DNA of 41,112 nt from Tissierellales bacterium (lineage in GTDB: Bacteria; Bacillota; Clostridia; Tissierellales; VENL01), in the NCBI GenBank assembly GCA_028280805.1, contig JANQLB010000069.1, forward strand, positions 1 through 41,112, read 5' to 3'. Positions 15,485 to 24,395 of the stretch are shown piece by piece (position 1 is the first letter of the stretch; each line of letters opens with the position of its first letter). Both the position numbers and the translations under genes were made by a program. Below the pieces are notes generated by a model. The model ran no database searches. It saw only the letters and a program-made list of their open reading frames with translations, and was not told where the DNA came from.

Positions 15485-16447
15485 ATGATAGTAAGACTGG
15501 GATATGTTGCTATGGCTATAGATTTAAAAAACTGCTCTCCATCTAAAACTATAACTTTTAGCAGGTTTGAAACTATAGAAGATAAAGAAGTACAACTATA
15601 TAAGTTAAAAAAATTAACTGAAGAAAATTTAAATAATACCAGAAGAATTCTTCTATATAATAAAGCTCACGACATTCAGGTTTATAGAATAACTTCAAAA
15701 CTAGTTCCTCTTGTAACTCATCAAGGTGTATTAGAATGGGATTACACTAAAGAATTTAATGATATGTATAAAAGTATTAGTAGTATTATCAAAGAAAATA
15801 ATATGAGAATAAGTGCTCATCCTGACCATTTCACAATAATATCTTCTCCTAGAGATGATGTGCTGAAAACTGCTTTACAGGATTTAGTTTACCATAATAA
15901 TATTATGGATAGTATATCTCTTGATGAGGAAATTGGTAAGCTAGTTCTACACGTTGGAGGTAAATATGACTCTAAAGAAAAAACAAAATATCGGTTTATT
16001 GATAATTTTGCTTCACTCCCAAAAAAGATTAGAAAGAGAATAATTCTTGAAAATGATGACAAAATTTATGATATTCATGATGTTTTAGATATTTGTGAAG
16101 AATTAAAAATACCTATGGTTTTAGATATTCACCATCATTGGTGTAATAATAGAGATGATGATATTAAAGATTACATTGATAGAATATTTAATACTTGGAA
16201 TTATGAAACACTAATTCCTGTAATACACATATCAAGTCCAAGGTCTGAAAAAAATATTAGGGCACATGCAGATGATGTTGATTTTGAATTTTTTAATGAA
16301 TTCATTAGAAAGGCTAGAAAGTTTGATAGAGATTTCGATATTATGATTGAAGCAAAGAACAAAAACTTAGCACTATTTAATTTAATGGCTAAGATTAAAA
16401 ATCATCCTGATTATAAAGTTATTGATAACGCTTCTTTTGAAATATAG
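15485..16447 (+). CDS. uvsE: UV DNA damage endonuclease UvsE/UVDE
   Basis: Nicks DNA immediately 5' of UV photoproducts and some other lesions, starting an alternative excision repair. TIM-barrel enzyme that binds three divalent metals through His, Glu and Asp. Visible family blocks: N-terminal MIVRLGYVAM, then YRITSKLVPLVTH, ISAHPDHF, LVLHVGGKYDSKEK, IILENDDKIYDIHDVLDIC, MVLDIHHHWCN, HISSPR, HADDVDF and DIMIEAKNK. At 320 residues it is close to the typical length. Ribosome binding site GAAGGTGAAAATA. It shares a symmetrical terminator (16446-16492) with the convergent asnA gene. It lies about 7 kb from the UvrA-family gene, so two UV-lesion proteins are nearby but not in one operon. Confidence 0.93.
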   Translation: MIVRLGYVAMAIDLKNCSPSKTITFSRFETIEDKEVQLYKLKKLTEENLNNTRRILLYNKAHDIQVYRITSKLVPLVTHQGVLEWDYTKEFNDMYKSISSIIKENNMRISAHPDHFTIISSPRDDVLKTALQDLVYHNNIMDSISLDEEIGKLVLHVGGKYDSKEKTKYRFIDNFASLPKKIRKRIILENDDKIYDIHDVLDICEELKIPMVLDIHHHWCNNRDDDIKDYIDRIFNTWNYETLIPVIHISSPRSEKNIRAHADDVDFEFFNEFIRKARKFDRDFDIMIEAKNKNLALFNLMAKIKNHPDYKVIDNASFEI

Positions 16448-16492
16448 AAAAAACAGCTGCTTAATTTACTATTTAGTAATTAGCAGCTGTTT
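16446..16492. terminator. Bidirectional terminator between uvsE and asnA
   Basis: AACAGCTGCT (with AAT and TACT extension) pairs with AGTAATTAGCAGCTGTT across 16452-16491. On the minus strand it ends in TTTTTTC, a good terminator for asnA. Confidence 0.8.
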
Positions 16493-16498
16493 ATATAT

Positions 16499-17509
16499 CT
16501 ACAATAATCTAATATTTGCTTGTTTACATTTCTCTATCATTTCGTTCGGCCAAATAGATACCTGTACTTCACCGATATGTGCTTTTTGTAAAAAAAACAT
16601 ACAAATTCTTGATTGTCCAATTCCTCCCCCAATAGTATAAGGTAATTTTCCATCTAAAAGCATTTGATGGTAATCTAACTTCTTTCTATCTTCACATCCT
16701 GCTAACTTTAACTGTCTTTCTAATGAGTTTTTATCTACTCTTATACCCATTGAAGACAGCTCAAGTGCTATTTCTAAAAGAGGATACCAAAATATTATAT
16801 CACCATTCAAATCCCAATCATCATAATCAGGTGATCTTCCATCATGCTTAGTTCCAGACTTTAACTTTCCGCCTATTTTCATGATAAAGACTGCTCCCTT
16901 TTCTTTAGCAATCATATGTTCTCTTTCTTCCGGTAAAACATTTGGATATAAATCTTCTAGTTCTTGAGAAGTAATAAAGCTAATTTCATCTGGGAGTATT
17001 TTTGTATAGTGAGAATATAAACTGTGTAGATAATCTTCAACTTTTTTAAATACTCCATATATTTCTCTAACTGTATTTTTTAATGTAGCTTCTGTTCTTT
17101 CCTGTTTTGATATGATTTTTTCCCAATCCCATTGATCTACATATATAGAATGAATATTATCGAGTTCTTCATCTTTGCGTATAGCATCCATATCTGTATA
17201 TATTCCTTCACCTAATCCAAATCCGTATTTATATAGTGCCATACGCTTCCACTTAGCTAAAGAATGAACTATTTCAACATTTTTTTCTTTAATTCCTCCT
17301 ACTTTAAATGATATAGGTTCTTCACTTCCATTTAAATTATCATTTGTACCTGTTTCCGGAATAACGAATAAAGGTGCAGAGACTCTTGTCAAATTTAATG
17401 TCTCTGATAGGTTCCTTTCAAAACAGTCCTTTAATTTCTTAATTGCTACTTCTGTTTCATAAATTGATAAATTTGGTTTATAATCTCTTGGTAAAATAAA
17501 TTTTTTCAC
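16499..17509 (-). CDS. asnA: Aspartate--ammonia ligase (asparagine synthetase A)
   Basis: Makes asparagine from aspartate, ammonia and ATP in the cytosol. The class II aminoacyl-tRNA synthetase-like fold shows as ETGTNDNLNGSEEPISF, VVHSLAKWKRMAL-type block (IVHSLAKWKRMALYKYG), YVDQWDWEKII, SPDYDDWDLNGDIIFWYP, ELSSMGIRVD and the C-terminal TIGGGIGQSRICMFFLQKAH. I start it at GTG 17509 (product VKKFILPRDYKPNLS), behind AGGAGGAG, giving 336 residues, close to the E. coli enzyme. The open frame continues upstream to an ATG at 17614, but that extension is T-box and terminator sequence. Controlled by the T-box at 17537-17795. Confidence 0.96.
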   Translation of the reverse strand: MKKFILPRDYKPNLSIYETEVAIKKLKDCFERNLSETLNLTRVSAPLFVIPETGTNDNLNGSEEPISFKVGGIKEKNVEIVHSLAKWKRMALYKYGFGLGEGIYTDMDAIRKDEELDNIHSIYVDQWDWEKIISKQERTEATLKNTVREIYGVFKKVEDYLHSLYSHYTKILPDEISFITSQELEDLYPNVLPEEREHMIAKEKGAVFIMKIGGKLKSGTKHDGRSPDYDDWDLNGDIIFWYPLLEIALELSSMGIRVDKNSLERQLKLAGCEDRKKLDYHQMLLDGKLPYTIGGGIGQSRICMFFLQKAHIGEVQVSIWPNEMIEKCKQANIRLL

Positions 17510-17536
17510 AAAAATCTCCTCCTTTAAATTTAAAAT

Positions 17537-17795
17537 AAAAAAACCCTTCATCCCTATTATGGGACGAAAGGTTAATTTCGCGGTGCCACCCAAGTTAGCA
17601 TAATGCTCACTCATATCAGTACAGAATTAAACTCGATACTGTCCAATTATAACGGTTTGGCTCCGTCTAAATCTACTCTTATAGTAATTTCGGTTAGAAA
17701 CTCAGAGATGTTTTTCAATATAATATTCGTACCAGTCTCACACCATCACCAGCTCGCTGTAACTTGTTCTTATATCTACTTCTTCTCATCACAGT
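17537..17795 (-). promoter_or_regulatory. T-box leader of asnA (asparagine-type)
   Basis: On the minus strand: a Stem I region beginning GTGATGAGAAGAAGTA with the GCGAGCTGGTGATGGTGTGAG apical consensus, the T-box bulge GGGTGGCACCGCG (17579-17591), then a GC-rich terminator CCTTTCGTCCC...GGGATGAAGG with TTTTTTT (17537-17571). The likely specifier is AAC at 17710-17712, in GAAAAACATC opposite GATG, which is the Asn codon and agrees with the gene. Uncharged tRNA-Asn would favour the antiterminator and turn asnA on. Confidence 0.93.
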
Positions 17796-17827
17796 TTTTA
17801 AATATAATTTTTTTTATATTAACGTAT

Positions 17828-17856
17828 ATATTATATTAAAAACTATTCAATGTCAA
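17828..17856 (-). promoter_or_regulatory. Promoter of the asnA T-box transcript
   Basis: Minus-strand TTGACA (17856-17851), 17-bp spacer, TAATAT (17833-17828); an overlapping TATAAT is present with 15-bp spacing. It lies about 35 bp upstream of Stem I, directly after the end of the P5C dehydrogenase gene. Confidence 0.7.
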
Positions 17857-17881
17857 TACTTTTTTGTAATTTTTAATTCTT

Positions 17882-19513
17882 TTACTCTTCATCCATAAAT
17901 GGATATCTATAATCTGTTGGTGGATCAAAAGTTTCTTTAATAGATCTTGGACTCATCCATCTGGTAAGATTTAAGCTGCTGCCAGCCTTATCATTTGTTC
18001 CCGATGCTCTGCCGCCCCCAAATGGCTGCTGTCCAACTACTGCACCTGTTGGTTTATCATTGATGTAGAAATTTCCAGCAGCATGACGTAATTTTTCTTT
18101 CATGTGTACTATCATGTTTCTATCCTGTGCAAATACTGCTCCAGTCAATCCATATGGAGAAGTAGTATTACAAATATTAAGAGTTTCTTCAAATTTCTCA
18201 TCATCATATACGTAAATTGTAAGTATCGGACCAAATATTTCTTCTTCCATAGTTTTAAATGTAGGACTGTCCGCAACAATTATAGTCGGTTCAATGAAAA
18301 ATCCTTGACTGTCATCATACTTTCCACCACATATAATCTGAGCATCTTCAGAATCATGAGCAAAGTCAATATATGACTTAATCTTATCAAATGAAGCCTG
18401 ATCAATAACAGCACTCATAAAGTTTGTAAAATCTTCAACATCTCCCATCTTTATGGTTGATACTTTATCTATAAGATTTTCCTTAAGTTCATCCCATATA
18501 CTATTAGGTATATAAGCTCTAGATGCGGCTGAACATTTTTGTCCTTGGAATTCAAAAGCTCCTCTGATTAATGCTGTTCTAAGTGCATTAATATCGGCTG
18601 ATTTGTGTGCAAATACAAAATCCTTACCACCTGTTTCTCCTACGATTCTAGGATAATACTTATATTTATCTATATTATCTCCTACAGTTTTCCACATTGA
18701 CTTAAATACTGCTGTAGAACCTGTAAAATGAATACCTGAAAGATTTTCATTTTCCATAGTTATACTTCCAACCATGCTGCCGCGTCCGGGAATAAAGTTA
18801 ATTACTCCATCCGGCAATCCAGCTTCTTGTAATAGCTTCATAGTAAAGTAATTTGAATATACGCATGATGAAGCAGGTTTCCATACTACTACATTACCTA
18901 CCATTGCAGGTGCTGATGGAAGATTTGCTGCTATTGAAGTGAAGTTAAAAGGTGTAACTGCAAATATAAATCCCTCTAAAGGTCTATATTCCATTCTATT
19001 CCATGAGCTCACTGTAGAATCTGGCTGTTCACTATAAATTTGAGTCATATAATAAGCATTAAATCTAAAGAAATCAATTAATTCACATGCTGCATCTATC
19101 TCAGCCTGAAAAACGGTTTTACTCTGTGAAAGCATTGTAGAAGCGTTTATAACATCACGCCAAGGTCCTGCTAAAAGTTCAGCAGCTTTTAAGAAAATAG
19201 ATGCTCTATGCTCCCAAGGCATCTTTTCCCATTGCTCTTTAGCAGCTAAAGCAGCTTCTATAGCCATGTTTACTTCCTTTTCACCTGCCATATGATATTT
19301 ACCAAGAACATGATTTTTGTTATGAGGTATGATACATTCTGAAGTATTTCCCGTGTAAACCTCTTTACCTCCTATAATAAGAGGAATTTCTATTTCTTTT
19401 CCCTTTAATTCTTTTAACTTTGCCTTTAATTTAGCTTTCTCTTTACTACCCGATGTATAAGGAATAATTGGTTCATTGTTAGGTTTTTTTACTTGAAAAT
19501 AAGCATTTGACAT
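17882..19513 (-). CDS. pruA: L-glutamate gamma-semialdehyde (1-pyrroline-5-carboxylate) dehydrogenase
   Basis: Oxidises glutamate semialdehyde, the open form of P5C, to glutamate with NAD+. Aldehyde dehydrogenase superfamily: the nucleotide-binding segment WKPASSCVYSNYF, the general-base Glu in VGETGGKDF, and the catalytic Cys in GQKCSAASR. The EEEIFGPILTIYVY and PFGGGRASGTNDKAG blocks place it with group 1 P5C dehydrogenases (PruA/RocA type), and 543 residues is the usual length. Start ATG 19513 behind AAGGGGG. It is the last gene of the operon with the five-subunit dehydrogenase, 63 bp after it, which supports proline as the starting substrate. No terminator is seen before the asnA promoter. 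Confidence 0.94.
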   Translation of the reverse strand: MSNAYFQVKKPNNEPIIPYTSGSKEKAKLKAKLKELKGKEIEIPLIIGGKEVYTGNTSECIIPHNKNHVLGKYHMAGEKEVNMAIEAALAAKEQWEKMPWEHRASIFLKAAELLAGPWRDVINASTMLSQSKTVFQAEIDAACELIDFFRFNAYYMTQIYSEQPDSTVSSWNRMEYRPLEGFIFAVTPFNFTSIAANLPSAPAMVGNVVVWKPASSCVYSNYFTMKLLQEAGLPDGVINFIPGRGSMVGSITMENENLSGIHFTGSTAVFKSMWKTVGDNIDKYKYYPRIVGETGGKDFVFAHKSADINALRTALIRGAFEFQGQKCSAASRAYIPNSIWDELKENLIDKVSTIKMGDVEDFTNFMSAVIDQASFDKIKSYIDFAHDSEDAQIICGGKYDDSQGFFIEPTIIVADSPTFKTMEEEIFGPILTIYVYDDEKFEETLNICNTTSPYGLTGAVFAQDRNMIVHMKEKLRHAAGNFYINDKPTGAVVGQQPFGGGRASGTNDKAGSSLNLTRWMSPRSIKETFDPPTDYRYPFMDEE

Positions 19514-19576
19514 TATTTTGCCCCCTTTAAATTTTATTGTATATTATTATATAACATTTTTGTTATGAATTAAATG

Positions 19577-20725
19577 TTATACAACAGAAGGTTCTAAAAC
19601 TAATTCACCTCTGTTAAATCTATCTTTATCAAGCATACTTATATCTATAGTTGTTTTTTCACCTAAAATATTTTCAGCTAAAAGTAATCCCGTAATAGGT
19701 GCAAGCATAAATCCGTGACCACTAAATCCTATTGCAACATAAAATCCGTCCAGTTCTTTAACAGAACCTAGTATTGGTTGTTTATCCGGCGTTATGTTAT
19801 AAAGACCTCCCCATTGCCTGATAACCCTTAAGTTTCCAAGGGGAGGCAATAGTTTAGTTACCGTTTTAGACATTTCATCTAAGAACTGCCAGCTAGACGT
19901 TCTTCTTAAATCTCTAGGTTCAGTATCATCACCTCTACCCATGATAAATGAACCATGAGGGGTTTGCTGACAATAAATATTTAATGAAAAAGACATTACC
20001 ATAGGTTTTTGAGTAGGCTCAACAGGTTCAGTTACAAGAATCTGATGTCTTTCAGAATAAACAGGTAAATCTATACTAACCATATCACCAATAATCTTAG
20101 AGAAACCACCGGCAGCATTTACTACAATATTTGTGGCTATCTCTCCTTTATCAGTTATAACTCCGGTTATTTTAGAATCACTGGTCTTAATTCCAATAAC
20201 CTTAGTATAAGTATAAATATTAGCTCCTAACCTTCTAGCTGCTTTTGCATAAGCATCAGTAGCTAGAAATGGATTTAAATGACCATCCTTTGGACAGAAA
20301 GTTGCACTTGTAATTATATCAGCATTTAAATAAGGTACTATTTCTTTAGCTTCTTGAGGACTGATTTGCTCTACATCAATTCCAAGGCTCTTTTGAAGTT
20401 TAACATTTTTACTAAACTGCTCATATTCTTTATCGGTAGAGGATACAATTAAATACCCACCTTGTTTAAATTCAATATCTCCGTCATACTTTAACTCTTC
20501 ATTGGCATTCTCATAAAACTTTATACTTTCCATAGCTAGTCTACAGTTCATCTCTGTTCCCCACTGTTGTCTGACTCCTGCTCCACATCGACCTGTAGCA
20601 CCGCTAGCCAAATAATCCTTTTCTATTACCGCAATATTTTTAACTCCTTTTTTTGCTAGGTTATAGGCAATTGAGCAGCCTATAATCCCTCCTCCTATAA
20701 TTACTACATCAGCAGCTTTAATCAT
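19577..20725 (-). CDS. FAD-dependent imino/amino acid dehydrogenase, catalytic (DAO-type) subunit
   Basis: Probable catalytic subunit that removes hydride from proline or a related imino or N-methyl amino acid. DAO family: FAD-binding Rossmann start DVVIIGGGIIGCSIAYNLAK, GATGRCGAGVRQQWGTE, and the C-terminal flavin block YVAIGFSGHGFMLAPITG, as in sarcosine oxidase beta, HcnC and archaeal dye-linked proline dehydrogenase beta. I start it at ATG 20725 (MIKAADVV), preceded by GGGAGTGAAGATA, rather than the upstream in-frame ATG 20740, which lacks a ribosome binding site. This gives an 8-bp overlap with the [2Fe-2S] subunit gene. Proline specificity is inferred from the adjacent P5C dehydrogenase; D-hydroxyproline, sarcosine or an opine remain possible. 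Confidence 0.85.
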   Translation of the reverse strand: MIKAADVVIIGGGIIGCSIAYNLAKKGVKNIAVIEKDYLASGATGRCGAGVRQQWGTEMNCRLAMESIKFYENANEELKYDGDIEFKQGGYLIVSSTDKEYEQFSKNVKLQKSLGIDVEQISPQEAKEIVPYLNADIITSATFCPKDGHLNPFLATDAYAKAARRLGANIYTYTKVIGIKTSDSKITGVITDKGEIATNIVVNAAGGFSKIIGDMVSIDLPVYSERHQILVTEPVEPTQKPMVMSFSLNIYCQQTPHGSFIMGRGDDTEPRDLRRTSSWQFLDEMSKTVTKLLPPLGNLRVIRQWGGLYNITPDKQPILGSVKELDGFYVAIGFSGHGFMLAPITGLLLAENILGEKTTIDISMLDKDRFNRGELVLEPSVV

Positions 20726-20993
20726 TATCTTCACTCCCATCTGCTATAGTTTTTAGCTTAATTCCTATTGTTGGAGGTCTTGTTACGCTGTCTTTCTGCT
20801 CAGAAATATTTTTCCCGGTAATTTTTGCAATTTCTCTCATAATTAACTGTGAGCATGTTCTACCTTGACATGAACCCATTCCTGCTCTAGAAATTCTTTT
20901 TATTTCTTCAACGGTTGTATATCCATCCTCTATTAAATCTCTTATATCCTTTAGAGATAAATCAGAGCATCTACAAATAATGATATTTTCCAT
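20718..20993 (-). CDS. BFD-like [2Fe-2S] subunit of the dehydrogenase
   Basis: Small electron-transfer subunit of 91 residues. Its Cys pattern C7-x-C9 and C42-x4-C47 in GSCQGRTC is that of the bacterioferritin-associated ferredoxin-like (BFD) [2Fe-2S] domain. That domain normally forms the C-terminal part of HcnB or the sarcosine oxidase alpha subunit; here it is a separate gene. It starts 1 bp after the ferredoxin gene and overlaps the catalytic subunit gene by 8 bp, so translation is coupled. Confidence 0.85.
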   Translation of the reverse strand: MENIIICRCSDLSLKDIRDLIEDGYTTVEEIKRISRAGMGSCQGRTCSQLIMREIAKITGKNISEQKDSVTRPPTIGIKLKTIADGSEDND

Positions 20994-20994
20994 T

Positions 20995-21486
20995 TTAGAC
21001 CTCCTCTACTTTAATATTTCTAAAATCATACAAGAATTTTCTATCTACAGCAATATGAATAATAGGAGTTTTATCAAAGGACTTAGGATTTTGAACCTTA
21101 ATAACCTTAACATCAGTGATATATTCTCCTGCTCTATTTAAACCCTTAACAGTATCTCCTTCTTTTGGTAAAGGTAAAAATTCATATGGTATCTTTATCA
21201 GCACTTCGTTTTCTGAATAACTTCCATCAACGACCATTATAGCTAACCCGGGACAGGCACTGATACATAAAGCACAACCATTACATAGTTCATCTTCTAT
21301 TAAAGGCTTATCATTTATATCAGCAAAATCTTTTATAGCATTTCTATTACAGGATGTAAAGCATGGATTACATGGAATTTCCTGATAACATTCAATAACA
21401 GCCACTGGACCTTTATTAATTCTATCCTCACTTGGAAATACAGACTTTATATCTTCAATCGTTGGAATACCTGTTTTTATAAGCAT
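20995..21486 (-). CDS. Ferredoxin-like 4Fe-4S subunit of the dehydrogenase
   Basis: 163 residues. A full [4Fe-4S] motif CNGCALCISACPG (Cys 68, 71, 74, 78) and an upstream set CYQEIPCNPCFTSC (Cys 33, 39, 42, 46) give two clusters. It probably carries electrons from the flavin subunits to a soluble acceptor. The rest is a small beta-rich domain ending FRNIKVEEV. It lies 3 bp after the FAD/NAD subunit gene. This subunit is absent from three-gene HcnABC systems and marks the anaerobic version. Confidence 0.85.
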   Translation of the reverse strand: MLIKTGIPTIEDIKSVFPSEDRINKGPVAVIECYQEIPCNPCFTSCNRNAIKDFADINDKPLIEDELCNGCALCISACPGLAIMVVDGSYSENEVLIKIPYEFLPLPKEGDTVKGLNRAGEYITDVKVIKVQNPKSFDKTPIIHIAVDRKFLYDFRNIKVEEV

Positions 21487-21489
21487 GTT

Positions 21490-22572
21490 CTACACCCCCA
21501 TTACCTTTTCTATACCACTTCTTATATGATGACCTATCGGACCAGAGCGTAAAGATTCTAACTGTTTAATATAATCCTCTTTTAACTCATTATAATTTTT
21601 ATGTTTAAATCCAATCTTTTGTGCAGCACATAGACCGGCTAAATACCCTTCTACCATTGCACTACTGGCTTCCTCCACTCCTGAAACATCTCCAGCAACA
21701 TAAATACCCTCTACAGAGGTTTCATAGTTCTCATTTCTAAGAACAGTTTGGCCTCCTAACTCAGGTATGTATTTCATTTTACATTCAGCCTGTTGCAGTA
21801 ATTCAGATAAAGGAGATAGTCCTACTGATATGCACATAACATCAGTCTCTATTTCTTGCTCGGTACCATCTATAGGATTCCAGTTTTCGTCTAATTTCCA
21901 TATTACTGCACTTTCAAGACAATCTCTGCCAATAGCTTCCTTTACAGTATGGCTTGTTAAAATAGGTACACCCATACGTCTAATTTTTGAGGCATGAACT
22001 AAATAACCTCCAATTGTAGGAGAAGCATCTATTATTGCTGCAATTTCTACTCCTGCCTGCATAAGCTGATAGCTTACTATTAATCCAATATTTCCAGCTC
22101 CAACCATCAGTACTCTTTTTCCTGGTTTTACTCCATAAACATTCATAAGAGTCTGAACTGCTCCAGCTCCATAAATTCCCGGTAAATCATTATTGGGAAA
22201 TGCCAAAACTTTTTCACTAGCTCCTGTAGCAACAACTATTGATTTAGGTTTGATCTTTTCATATTTTTCATTTCTTTCTATTGTTATTACACCATCTTCA
22301 TATAATCCTAACACATTCGTATTATTCATAATTTCTATATTATCTTTATATTCATTAAGCTTATCTAAGAGAATATCAGCAATATCAAATCCTCTTACTG
22401 AAGCATACTGCTTTTCAGAGCCAAAAAACATATGGGTCTGTTTAATCAATTGTCCTCCAAGTTTTTCACTTCTATCCATTAGAAGCACCTTTGCTCCACT
22501 TGATGCACCGCTTATAGCTGCACATAGACCTGCCGGGCCTCCACCTATAACTGCTATATCTACATGTTTCAT
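21490..22572 (-). CDS. FAD/NAD(P)-dependent oxidoreductase subunit (HcnB / sarcosine oxidase alpha-like)
   Basis: Flavoprotein electron-transfer subunit. It has two dinucleotide-binding Rossmann motifs: N-terminal DIAVIGGGPAGLCAAISGAS and internal RVLMVGAGNIGLIVSYQLM near residue 155, plus the C-terminal GIYVAGDVSGVEEASSAMVE. This is the layout of HcnB, OoxA and the sarcosine oxidase alpha subunit without their N-terminal [2Fe-2S] and C-terminal BFD parts, which are separate neighbouring genes here. ATGA overlap with the preceding [2Fe-2S] gene. It could pass electrons to NAD+. Confidence 0.87.
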   Translation of the reverse strand: MKHVDIAVIGGGPAGLCAAISGASSGAKVLLMDRSEKLGGQLIKQTHMFFGSEKQYASVRGFDIADILLDKLNEYKDNIEIMNNTNVLGLYEDGVITIERNEKYEKIKPKSIVVATGASEKVLAFPNNDLPGIYGAGAVQTLMNVYGVKPGKRVLMVGAGNIGLIVSYQLMQAGVEIAAIIDASPTIGGYLVHASKIRRMGVPILTSHTVKEAIGRDCLESAVIWKLDENWNPIDGTEQEIETDVMCISVGLSPLSELLQQAECKMKYIPELGGQTVLRNENYETSVEGIYVAGDVSGVEEASSAMVEGYLAGLCAAQKIGFKHKNYNELKEDYIKQLESLRSGPIGHHIRSGIEKVMGV

Positions 22573-22874
22573 AGGATTTCACCCTTTCCTTTTTGAGTTT
22601 CAACAATCATACCCTCTTGAACCATAGTTACACATGTTCTAACATTTGCCTCTCCATTTACCACCATTGAACAAGCAGAACAGTTCCCTATAGCACAATA
22701 AAATCCTCTAGGTCTATGCTTAAATAAGCTTTTACCTAAAACTTTAACGCCTGCTGCATGTAAAGCTGCTGCTATTGTTTCTCCTTTAAAGGCACTTATT
22801 TGTTTACCATCAAAATAAAACTTTATTTCTTCCCCTTTCTCAAAATTCAAAATTGGATGATTTTGAATTCTCAT
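22569..22874 (-). CDS. [2Fe-2S] (Fer2_4-type) subunit of the dehydrogenase
   Basis: 101 residues with the plant-type [2Fe-2S] pattern FYCAIGNCSACSMVV...RTC (Cys 60, 65, 68, 81). It corresponds to the N-terminal domain of sarcosine oxidase alpha or to HcnA. First gene of the operon, ribosome binding site AAGGGGTGA. Together the genes from here to 19577 encode a split five-subunit imino-acid dehydrogenase. Confidence 0.87.
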   Translation of the reverse strand: MRIQNHPILNFEKGEEIKFYFDGKQISAFKGETIAAALHAAGVKVLGKSLFKHRPRGFYCAIGNCSACSMVVNGEANVRTCVTMVQEGMIVETQKGKGEIL

Positions 22875-23271
22875 ACATTCACCCCTTTATAGTTAAGTTA
22901 ACATAATGTTGAAAATATTGAGAACTTTAATAATTGTCACAATATTTGATACAATAATATTTTACATAAAAAACGAAAAATCTTCAAGTTGTTTAGTATG
23001 TTCTATAAGCCTTATAGTTAAATAACTTATTGTAAAACCTTAAACCAGCCAAATCTAAGCTTGTGATGTGTGATGTGAAACTGAGAGAAAACTGCTAAAT
23101 ACTAATAACTTATAAGAAGTATTCTGTGAAAAAAATTTCTTTATTTAAAAAACCACAAATTCATAAGAATTCATGGTTTTTTAGTGTATAAACTTTATTT
23201 AATTAATTAAAGATGAATATACAAGAATTTTCTCTAGAATTATCTGCTTGTAGAATATCAAACTAGCACTA
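22875..23271. other. 397-bp intergenic region upstream of the proline-oxidation operon
   Basis: No gene seen on either strand. It contains the terminator of the peptidase/transport operon (23147-23182) and must hold the promoter of the dehydrogenase operon. Close to that start is a small palindrome ATTGTGACAAT (about 22933-22943), a possible operator. I found no -24/-12 (sigma-54) element and only weak -35/-10 candidates. Confidence 0.6.
23147..23182 (-). terminator. Terminator at the end of the peptide-catabolism operon
   Basis: AAAAAACCA pairs with TGGTTTTTT and AATTC with GAATT, with a 2-nt internal mismatch and an ATAA loop. The T-run on the minus strand follows the last gene (M29 peptidase) by about 90 bp. 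Confidence 0.75.
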
Positions 23272-24384
23272 TTAGCCCTTACAAATAAGATATTCACCAT
23301 TTTTCATTATTACTTCTTCATCAACAATTATTTGTCCATTTTCTCTTAAATCACAGATAAAGTCCCAGTGAAGGGCAGATTTATTCTTGCTTCCAGTCAA
23401 TGGCAATCCATTTCCTAAAGCTATATGAACAGTGCCACCTATCTTTTCATCAATTAAAATGTGACTTGCAGGTGCTAGTAAATTTTCATTTAACCCAAGG
23501 GCAAACTCACCAACGTATGAAGCACCATCATCTAGATTAATCATTGCATTTAGGAAGGCTTCCCCTGTTTCTGCTGTTGCATTAATACACTTACCATTTT
23601 CAAACCTTAATCGTACCCCTTTAGCTATATTACCTTTATACATGATTTGATGCTTAAAATAGATGTGTCCATTTACACTGTCTTCAATAGGTCCCGTATA
23701 TATTTCTCCATCAGGTAAATTAGACCTTCCAGAGCAGTTAATCCACTTCCTTCCTTTAACTGAAAAAGTTAAATCTGTATCTTCGCCAATAATATGAACT
23801 TTATCCTTATCACTTAAATAGTCTATAAGCTTTTGTTGTTCTTTCTCTATAATCTCCCATGTTTTAATTGGTGAAGCATCATTTAATTTTACAGCATCTA
23901 ATATCATTTCTTCAAAAGCAACCTGTCCCATATTTGCTAGTTGAGCTAAGCCTCTACTAGGAAATATACAAGATGACCACTTCATTTTTTCTTGAGCTAC
24001 ACGACTCATAACATTTTGCATAGGCTGACCCATAGATTGCAGACTTAGCATTTGTCTTTTTATATCAACTCTTGAGTTGGCTACAGGATTATCTTCACTG
24101 TGTATTAACAGAATTGCATCATACCTCTCACTGACAAATAGCTCTATAAGTCCAGTAGTTCTCAGTTGATAGTCAGACGCATATTTGTACTTAATTTCTT
24201 CACTTTCAGGGAATGAGATGTTAAAGTAAGGAAATGCTCCCTTCTTAAGTAACTCCTTTTGCAGCGACAACATCAATGGTTTAGCCTCAGTTGTCCCCAT
24301 TATCATTACATTCATTCCCTCCTTTACTTCTAAACTACGGTCTACAATTAATTGTGCATATTTATCATATCTTTTATCGAACAT
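23272..24384 (-). CDS. M29-family aminopeptidase (AmpS/PepS-like), copy 1
   Basis: Cytosolic two-metal aminopeptidase that removes N-terminal residues from short peptides. M29 blocks are visible in order: VHIIGEDTDLTFSVKGR, LPDGEIYTGP (metal Glu), YVGEFALGLN (Glu), GTVHIALGNG (His), ALHWDFICDL (His and Asp). 370 residues, normal for the family; no signal peptide. It is the last gene of the long minus-strand run, 11 bp after an MFS transporter gene, and paralogous to the gene at 31049-32173. Substrate preference cannot be read from sequence. Confidence 0.92.
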   Translation of the reverse strand: MFDKRYDKYAQLIVDRSLEVKEGMNVMIMGTTEAKPLMLSLQKELLKKGAFPYFNISFPESEEIKYKYASDYQLRTTGLIELFVSERYDAILLIHSEDNPVANSRVDIKRQMLSLQSMGQPMQNVMSRVAQEKMKWSSCIFPSRGLAQLANMGQVAFEEMILDAVKLNDASPIKTWEIIEKEQQKLIDYLSDKDKVHIIGEDTDLTFSVKGRKWINCSGRSNLPDGEIYTGPIEDSVNGHIYFKHQIMYKGNIAKGVRLRFENGKCINATAETGEAFLNAMINLDDGASYVGEFALGLNENLLAPASHILIDEKIGGTVHIALGNGLPLTGSKNKSALHWDFICDLRENGQIIVDEEVIMKNGEYLICKG

Positions 24385-24395
24385 ATATCATCCTC

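Noticed and set aside
17510..17614. N-terminal extension of AsnA (MSEHYANLGGTAKL...)
   Set aside because: It translates the T-box bulge and terminator; the GTG at 17509 has the ribosome binding site and matches the AsnA N terminus.
22875..23146. Sigma-54 promoter for the proline-oxidation operon
   Set aside because: Searched for TGGCAC-type -24 and TTGC-type -12 boxes and found none with correct spacing.
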